Part shown: positions 59,072 to 64,000 of the stretch, piece after piece
Layout: each line of letters opens with the position of its first letter
How positions within the stretch are numbered: the first letter of the stretch is position 1
From: Candidatus Pelagibacter communis
GTDB lineage: Bacteria > Pseudomonadota > Alphaproteobacteria > Pelagibacterales > Pelagibacteraceae
DNA: 64,000 nucleotides
Direction of reading: 5' to 3'
NCBI GenBank assembly: GCA_001179885.1
Contig: CVSD01000004.1
Location: 51,531 to 115,530 of the forward strand
Position numbers and translations under genes: made by a program
Notes under the pieces: generated by a model
Databases searched by the model: none
What the model saw: the letters and a program-made list of their open reading frames with translations, nothing else
Told to the model about the DNA's origin: nothing

Positions 59072-59843
59072 TTATAATATTTTTACTTTTTAAGATTATA
59101 CTTGGGTTTCTAAAATTCTTTTTCCCATATTCTATTTCTTTACCGTCAAAATCAGTAACAGTTCCACCAGCATGTTTTAAGATAGCATGACCTGCAGCTA
59201 TATCCCACTCATAAGCTCTTGGTTCAGCTACATATCCATCGTATTCACCAGCAGCGATAACACAAAATTTTAAAGAACTTTTCATTCTAACAAATTTTTT
59301 AACTTTCAATTCTTTATGTATTTTTTCTATTTCTGGTTTTATTTTGTTTGAATAGGATACAAATTTAATTTCATCTTTATTAAAATTTTTTGAACAATTT
59401 AAATTTATAGTTTCATCATTAGAAATTTCAAAAGCAAAATTTGGACCATAAGAATAAAACATTCTTTTTTTTGAAGGTGCAAATATTAGTCCTGCTACAG
59501 GAATTTTATTAATAATTAATCCAGCATTAATTGTAAATTCTTCAAGATTATTAATATAATCAAAAGTCCCATCAATAGGATCTATCAACCAAAAATTTTT
59601 TAGGTTTTCGAGAGATTTATTGTCTGATGTTTCTTCAGAAATAATTGGTAAATTTGGAGTAATATCTTTTATTTTTTGTGTAATGATTTTATTAACTTCT
59701 AAATCACCATTACTAACTGGTGTATTGTCTGATTTAGTTTCTTTAATTAAACCTTTTTCTCTTAAATCTAAAGAGACTTTCCCAGCATAATAAAAAGTAT
59801 CTATTAATTCTTCGACAATTTTTTTTATATTTAACTCAGTCAT
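59064..59843 (-). CDS. cysQ: 3'(2'),5'-bisphosphate nucleotidase / inositol monophosphatase family
   Basis: 259 residues. Metal-binding motif LIDPIDGTFDYI near residue 86, and the second motif EPRAYEWDIAAGHAIL near 210 with the catalytic aspartate; EETSDN near 69 is the glutamate motif. CysQ removes 3'-phosphoadenosine 5'-phosphate; members of the same family hydrolyse inositol phosphates, which could also be relevant here, but sequence favours CysQ. Overlaps the DUF3553 gene by eight bases. Confidence 0.83.
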   Translation of the reverse strand: MTELNIKKIVEELIDTFYYAGKVSLDLREKGLIKETKSDNTPVSNGDLEVNKIITQKIKDITPNLPIISEETSDNKSLENLKNFWLIDPIDGTFDYINNLEEFTINAGLIINKIPVAGLIFAPSKKRMFYSYGPNFAFEISNDETINLNCSKNFNKDEIKFVSYSNKIKPEIEKIHKELKVKKFVRMKSSLKFCVIAAGEYDGYVAEPRAYEWDIAAGHAILKHAGGTVTDFDGKEIEYGKKNFRNPSIILKSKNIING

Positions 59844-60006
59844 TTATTTTTATTAATTCTATATTTTTTGTATTTATTACTTTTTTTCCAACATTTTCAA
59901 AATTTACTGTCACTTTTTCTTTAATAATTGATTGAACTTGACCAATTCCCCATTCTTTATTTGAGGGATTGACTACTTTGTCTCCTGGTTCATAATCTAA
60001 TATCAT
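59836..60006 (-). CDS. DUF3553 family protein
   Basis: 56 residues. [20 protein letters not shown] and [20 protein letters not shown] are the DUF3553 signature found across Alphaproteobacteria. A small SH3/Tudor-like beta barrel is likely, so nucleic acid or protein binding is possible. Its stop codon lies within the cysQ start (ATGACTGA), so the two are coupled. Confidence 0.85.
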   Translation of the reverse strand: MILDYEPGDKVVNPSNKEWGIGQVQSIIKEKVTVNFENVGKKVINTKNIELIKIND

Positions 60007-60047
60007 TTAATTTAACTTATATTAGAAATAAGTATAAATACCATCAA

Positions 60048-61166
60048 ATGAATAAAGAATTAAATTCAATAGGCTTAAATAAGAAACCATCAGACACAAA
60101 AATTGTAGTTGCTATGTCTGGAGGTGTGGATTCCTCTACAGTTGCAGGAATGATGAAAAAAGATGGTTATAATGTAGTTGGTATCACCCTTAAACTTTAT
60201 GATGATGGTAAAGAGGTTGCAGCATCTAAACAGTGTTGTTCTGGTCAAGATATTATGGATGCAAAAAGAGTTGCAAACAAACTAGATATAGAACATAAAA
60301 TTTTATATTATCAAAATAAGTTTAAACAAGGCGTTATAGACAATTTTGTTGAAAGCTACTTAAAAGGTGAAACACCCATTCCGTGTGTTCAATGTAACCA
60401 AACGGTAAAGTTTAAAGATTTGTTTGAGGTTTCAAAAGATTTAAAAGCTGATGCACTTATTACTGGTCATTATGTAAAAAGCATAACCTCGAATAATAGC
60501 ACTAATATGTATAGGGCTATTGATGAAAATAGAGATCAAAGTTATTTTTTATTTAATACCACTCGAGAACAATTAGATTATCTAAGATTTCCACTTGGAG
60601 GTCTTCTTAAAGATGAAACCAGAAATATTGCAAAAAAATTAGATTTAAATGTTGCGGATAAACCAGATAGTCAAGATATATGCTTTGTACCTAATGGTGA
60701 TTACGCATCTGTAATTCAAAAATTTAGACCTGACTCTTTTCAAAAGGGAAATATTAAAAATCTAGATGGCAAAGTTATAGGAGTACACGATGGAATTATA
60801 AACTTTACTATTGGTCAAAGAAAAGGGATTAAAGTATCAGACAAAGATCCTTTATATGTAATAAAGATTAATTCTGAAAAAAATGAAATCATAGTAGGTC
60901 CTAAAGATCATTTAGGAAAAAGAAAGATTTTATTAAAAAATATTAACTTATTAGCTGACAAAAAAGAACTTGATGCAAATATTTTTGTAAAAGTTAGATC
61001 AACTGGAAAACTTCTAGAGGCCAAAGTGAATTTAAGTGACCAAAATGGTGCTACCGTGGATTTAAAAGATTCAGAAGATGGAATATCACCTGGTCAAGCT
61101 TGTGTTTTTTATAATAAAGATAATCTAGGTTTTAAAGTTCTAGGGGGTGGCTGGATAAAGGAATAA
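60048..61166 (+). CDS. mnmA: tRNA-specific 2-thiouridylase
   Basis: 372-residue enzyme that puts sulfur on U34 of tRNA-Lys, -Glu and -Gln. ATP-binding [15 protein letters not shown] near residue 23, catalytic cysteine in [14 protein letters not shown] near 115, and second cysteine in [13 protein letters not shown] near 206. Needs a sulfur relay fed by a cysteine desulfurase; SufS is in this window. Usual length. Divergent from the DUF3553-cysQ unit. Confidence 0.95.
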   Translation: MNKELNSIGLNKKPSDTKIVVAMSGGVDSSTVAGMMKKDGYNVVGITLKLYDDGKEVAASKQCCSGQDIMDAKRVANKLDIEHKILYYQNKFKQGVIDNFVESYLKGETPIPCVQCNQTVKFKDLFEVSKDLKADALITGHYVKSITSNNSTNMYRAIDENRDQSYFLFNTTREQLDYLRFPLGGLLKDETRNIAKKLDLNVADKPDSQDICFVPNGDYASVIQKFRPDSFQKGNIKNLDGKVIGVHDGIINFTIGQRKGIKVSDKDPLYVIKINSEKNEIIVGPKDHLGKRKILLKNINLLADKKELDANIFVKVRSTGKLLEAKVNLSDQNGATVDLKDSEDGISPGQACVFYNKDNLGFKVLGGGWIKE

Positions 61167-61167
61167 G

Positions 61168-61251
61168 CTACTTTTTCTTATTCTTTTTTCTAGCTCGTCT
61201 TTTTTTAGAGCCCATTTTTCTTCGGCCTCTATGTTTCTTTGGGTAGCTCAT
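61168..61251 (-). CDS. 27-residue very basic peptide
   Basis: Codes for MSYPKKHRGRRKMGSKKRR followed by ARKKNKKK: 16 of 27 residues are Lys or Arg. It sits on the opposite strand between mnmA and the MetC-like gene, and overlaps neither if the latter starts at 61323. The K-x-R-R-x-K-M core resembles the very short basic ribosomal-type proteins (bTHX or AURKAIP1/COX24-like), but I cannot assign it. Too short for most gene finders. Confidence 0.5.
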   Translation of the reverse strand: MSYPKKHRGRRKMGSKKRRARKKNKKK

Positions 61252-61322
61252 TAAATCCTTTTATTAATTTATTGAATTTTTGTTATGGATATAGCATTGT
61301 CTTAAAAGCTTATCAATATTTT

Positions 61323-62498
61323 ATGACAAAATCTTTTAAAACATTTTTAAAACATACAGCAAAAGACTTTCATAACCAGTCTGTAAATCCACCAGTTGTA
61401 AGAGCCTCAACAATAATATTTAAATCTATGCAACATATTAGAAAGACTCAAGCGAAAGCACAAAAAAATCCTACTGGTGGTCATTATGATTATGGCCGAC
61501 AGGGAACTTCTACAACTTACATATTACAAAAAATTCTAACCAAACTAGAGGAAAGTTACCATGTGTTCACAACACCCACAGGTTTTGGGTCTGTTTTTTT
61601 AGCTATATTTAGTGTGGTAAGACCTGGAGATGAAATTATAGCAGCTGATCCTGTTTATAGTCCTACAAGATTATTAACACAAGATTATCTAAAAGAATTT
61701 GGTATTAAAACTATTTTTTATAACCCTAGTGATCTTAAAACTTTAGAAAAAAATATTACAAAAAAAACAAAACTTATTTTTGTTGAAAATCCTGGAAGTA
61801 ACACTTTTGATTTCCAAGATCTTGGAAAAATAATTTCAATTGCCAAAAAACATAAAATTTACACAGCTATTGATAATACTTGGGGTACACCATATTACCT
61901 TAAGCCTATTAAACTTGGTTTTGATATGGCGATTGTTTCAGCTACAAAATATTATTCAGGTCATTCTGACGTAATGGGAGGCAGTTTAGCAGTAAATAAA
62001 AAAGTTTTTCAAAAAGTTAAAGCAGCTGAAAGAATTACAGGACTAAGATTAGGTCCTGATGATGCTTATTTGATAACAAGAGGACTAAGAACTCTTGATG
62101 TAAGATTGGATAGACATAGAGAGAACGCAAAAAAAGTTGCATCTTTTTTATCAAAAAACAAAAAATTTAAATTACTTTATCCATATAAAAAAGATTCACA
62201 TAATTTTAGGATGTGGAAGAAATATTATTCTGGTGCCTCTGGTTTAATGGGATTAAAAATAAAAGCAAAAAATATAAATTCAGTTAGAAAATTTGTTAAT
62301 TCACTTAAACTTTTTGGTTATGGATATAGCTGGGGTGGATTTGAAAGTTTAGCTCTACATCAAGAGTTTAGGGAAACTGGCAACAGAAAATATATGAAAC
62401 TTACTAAAGACGAACACCTTGTAAGGTTACATATTGGTCTTGAAGATCCAAATGACTTAATTGCAGATATTAAGCAAGCATTAAGACATTTGAAATGA
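61323..62498 (+). CDS. metC: Cystathionine beta-lyase-like PLP enzyme
   Basis: 391 residues from the ATG at 61323 (an upstream TTG would put extra hydrophobic residues on it and overlap the basic peptide gene). Cys/Met metabolism PLP-dependent fold: substrate site HYDYGRQGTSTTYILQ near residue 53, VENPGSNTFDFQDL near 159, PLP lysine in VSATKYYSGHSDVMGG near 203, and WGGFESLALHQ near 342. Makes homocysteine from cystathionine, which the methyltransferase at 13-14 kb can use. Confidence 0.88.
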   Translation: MTKSFKTFLKHTAKDFHNQSVNPPVVRASTIIFKSMQHIRKTQAKAQKNPTGGHYDYGRQGTSTTYILQKILTKLEESYHVFTTPTGFGSVFLAIFSVVRPGDEIIAADPVYSPTRLLTQDYLKEFGIKTIFYNPSDLKTLEKNITKKTKLIFVENPGSNTFDFQDLGKIISIAKKHKIYTAIDNTWGTPYYLKPIKLGFDMAIVSATKYYSGHSDVMGGSLAVNKKVFQKVKAAERITGLRLGPDDAYLITRGLRTLDVRLDRHRENAKKVASFLSKNKKFKLLYPYKKDSHNFRMWKKYYSGASGLMGLKIKAKNINSVRKFVNSLKLFGYGYSWGGFESLALHQEFRETGNRKYMKLTKDEHLVRLHIGLEDPNDLIADIKQALRHLK

Positions 62499-63715
62499 TT
62501 TTAGATAATTTTTTTAAATCAAAAACAGCAATAGTAACTTTGTTTGCTGCATGCTTCGTTGTCTTAATTTCTCTTGGAGTAAGGCAAGTTTTTGGTTTAT
62601 TTTTTATTGATTTTAATCAAAGCCTAAATATTAGTAATACAGCATTTGGATTTGCTATTGGAATACAAATGTTAATGTGGGGTTTAACAGGTCCAATTTT
62701 CGGAGCAGTAGCGGATCGTTATGGTGGTCATATTGCGATTATATCTGCTTTTATATTTTATACTTTGGGAATATATTTCTTATACACCGGTCCTAATACT
62801 GGAATATTTTTTCAAATTCATATGGGCTTATTAATAGGTATTGGTTTAGGTGGCACTGCTATAAGTATTCCGATGTCAGTTGTGGGTAAACACTTTCCAT
62901 TATCAACAAGAACAATTGCAATGAGTATTGTGACTGCTCTAGGGTCTTTCGGTTATTTTCTTTCACCAATTTTTACAAATTATTCTTTAAAAGAATATGG
63001 TTGGAATTATACTTTATTTATCTTTTCTTTAATTTTAATTTTAGGATTAGTTGCAGCTTATTTTGTAAGATCTCCATCTAAAGCTGAAAGTGTTGAGAAA
63101 GCTTCAGATCAATCATTTAAGGAAGCCCTAACAGAAGCTTTTAAAACTAAAAGTTATATTTTGCTTGTATCAGGTTTTTTTGTGTGTGGATTTCATATTA
63201 CTTTAGTTGGTACTCATGTCCCTAAGTATGTTATTGATAGAGGATTAGAGGATTGGACTGCAGCTGCAATTTTGTCATTAATAGGTTTATTTAATATCTT
63301 CGGTTCATTATTAAGTGGTTATCTTTCAGCAAAAATGAGTAAAAAAATTATTCTAAGTGGAATTTATTTTTTAAGAGGCATTTCTATTATTCTCTTTATA
63401 TTCACACCAGCATCTAATGTTAGTGCTTTTTTATTTGGAGCAAGTTTTGGCTTTTTATGGCTTTCGACAGTTCCAGCAACAAGTGGAATCGTAGCTCATT
63501 TGTTTGGCACAAAATATTTAGGTCTTTTATATGGAATTGTATTTTTAAGTCACCAAATAGGATCTTTTTTTGGTGCATATTTGGGAGGTCTGTTTCATGA
63601 TCTCTATGGTTCTTATGATTATGCGTGGTATTTAGCAATTGCTTTATCTGTATTCGCAGCAATAATACATTTGCCAATTAAAGAAGAACCAGTTTTGAGA
63701 TTAAAAACAGAATAA
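62495..63715 (+). CDS. MFS transporter
   Basis: 406 residues with twelve hydrophobic helices. The MFS signature between helices 2 and 3 is GAVADRYGGHIA near residue 70, and a long cytoplasmic loop (PSKAESVEKASDQSFKEALTE, from about 191) splits the two halves. It resembles monocarboxylate or oxalate/formate antiporter relatives. Overlaps metC by four bases, so it may carry a compound related to it. Confidence 0.85.
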   Translation: MILDNFFKSKTAIVTLFAACFVVLISLGVRQVFGLFFIDFNQSLNISNTAFGFAIGIQMLMWGLTGPIFGAVADRYGGHIAIISAFIFYTLGIYFLYTGPNTGIFFQIHMGLLIGIGLGGTAISIPMSVVGKHFPLSTRTIAMSIVTALGSFGYFLSPIFTNYSLKEYGWNYTLFIFSLILILGLVAAYFVRSPSKAESVEKASDQSFKEALTEAFKTKSYILLVSGFFVCGFHITLVGTHVPKYVIDRGLEDWTAAAILSLIGLFNIFGSLLSGYLSAKMSKKIILSGIYFLRGISIILFIFTPASNVSAFLFGASFGFLWLSTVPATSGIVAHLFGTKYLGLLYGIVFLSHQIGSFFGAYLGGLFHDLYGSYDYAWYLAIALSVFAAIIHLPIKEEPVLRLKTE

Positions 63716-63716
63716 A

Positions 63717-64000
63717 TTGAATACACAAAAACAACTAGCAGACATACACCATTCAGAGAAACCCTATATTATTTACAAGTCTAAAAAAGGTTTTGATTTG
63801 TACACAAATTTTTCAAGAAAGATTATTCTTAATAACAAAAACGTAGGTGGTTTTTTAAATAAAAAATATAAAAGTAAAAAAAAACAAACTGATTTATTTA
63901 TTGGTTTTTTTGGATATGAATTATTAAACAATTTAATCAATATTAAAATACCAAACCAAAAAAGTATAAACTTTCCAAAAGGGATTTTTTATAAACCTGA
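63717..64000 (+). CDS. Chorismate-binding PabB/TrpE component I, N-terminal part (3' end outside window)
   Basis: The open frame from a TTG at 63717 runs off the window. The 94 visible residues include FIGFFGYELLNN and the proline-rich IKIPKQ...FPKGIFYKP, which matches the N-terminal domain of aminodeoxychorismate or anthranilate synthase component I. The short leader suggests PabB rather than TrpE. A single base separates it from the MFS stop. Confidence 0.6.
   Translation, partial: MNTQKQLADIHHSEKPYIIYKSKKGFDLYTNFSRKIILNNKNVGGFLNKKYKSKKKQTDLFIGFFGYELLNNLINIKIPNQKSINFPKGIFYKP

Noticed and set aside
61239..61322. N-terminal extension of the MetC-like frame from a TTG at 61239
   Set aside because: It would add 28 residues not typical of the family, has no ribosome binding site and overlaps the basic peptide gene; the ATG at 61323 fits the family start.

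Overview
The window is a very AT-rich, densely packed stretch of a free-living marine alphaproteobacterium of the SAR11 clade (Pelagibacterales). The indications are strong A/T third-position bias, gaps that are often zero to a few bases, overlapping ATGA-type junctions, and several traits described for this clade: a TPP-riboswitch-controlled sodium:solute symporter of the ThiV kind, tandem SAM-II/SAM-V elements before a homocysteine methyltransferase, the suf cluster with its own IscR-type regulator, and an isocitrate lyase gene beside a RamB/ScfR-like regulator. I saw no rRNA, tRNA, CRISPR array, insertion sequence or prophage. Assignment to SAR11 is inference from style and content; no database was searched.

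Layout. 1-3.7 kb: end of an AsmA-like protein, tyrS, anmK, a small alpha/beta hydrolase. 3.8-10 kb: iscR-sufB-C-D-S-U-T-A, one iron-sulfur assembly operon behind an IscR-type operator. 10-14.2 kb: a small probably leaderless gene, glnA, a YbaK-like deacylase, a DMT exporter, and a homocysteine methyltransferase under tandem riboswitches. 14.2-26.3 kb: a molybdenum block with moaB, coxG, a form II coxS-L-M operon, a two-gene XdhC set, a frame-disrupted MocA-like gene, msrPQ and moaE-D-C-A. 26.4-40.3 kb: a GYD-domain gene and a carbohydrate island with an ABC importer (FrcBCA type), iolG, iolE, iolD and a set of oxidoreductases, an aldolase, a ROK protein and a fumarylacetoacetase-type hydrolase. 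It looks like inositol uptake and catabolism, but IolB, IolC and IolJ are not here. 40.3-46 kb: ccdA, azoR-like, TPP riboswitch plus thiV, a YadGH-like ABC-2 exporter, an outer-membrane beta-barrel candidate. 46-48.7 kb: surface polysaccharide genes. 48.7-54.3 kb: aceA, a 53-codon ORF, a regulator with a repeated TTTACAA operator array, small genes, rseP, hupB. 54.4-64 kb: amtB, a heptosyltransferase-like gene, rhodanese, a DsbA-like isomerase, an ABA4-like membrane protein, recX, a cysQ mini-operon, mnmA, a 27-residue basic peptide gene, metC-like, an MFS transporter and the start of a pabB/trpE-like gene.

How it fits together. Much of the window concerns cofactors and sulfur: Fe-S assembly feeds CoxS and MoaA; MoaA-E build molybdopterin for MsrP and CoxL; XdhC and the MocA-like gene would mature the CoxL-type cofactor; methionine is handled by the SAM-regulated methyltransferase and the MetC-like enzyme. 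Carbon comes from the inositol-type island and from glyoxylate-shunt entry through AceA. The most interesting parts are the tandem riboswitch, the inositol island with a non-standard lower pathway and an orphan pilin-like gene, and the aceA regulatory region with its array of repeats and small ORF.
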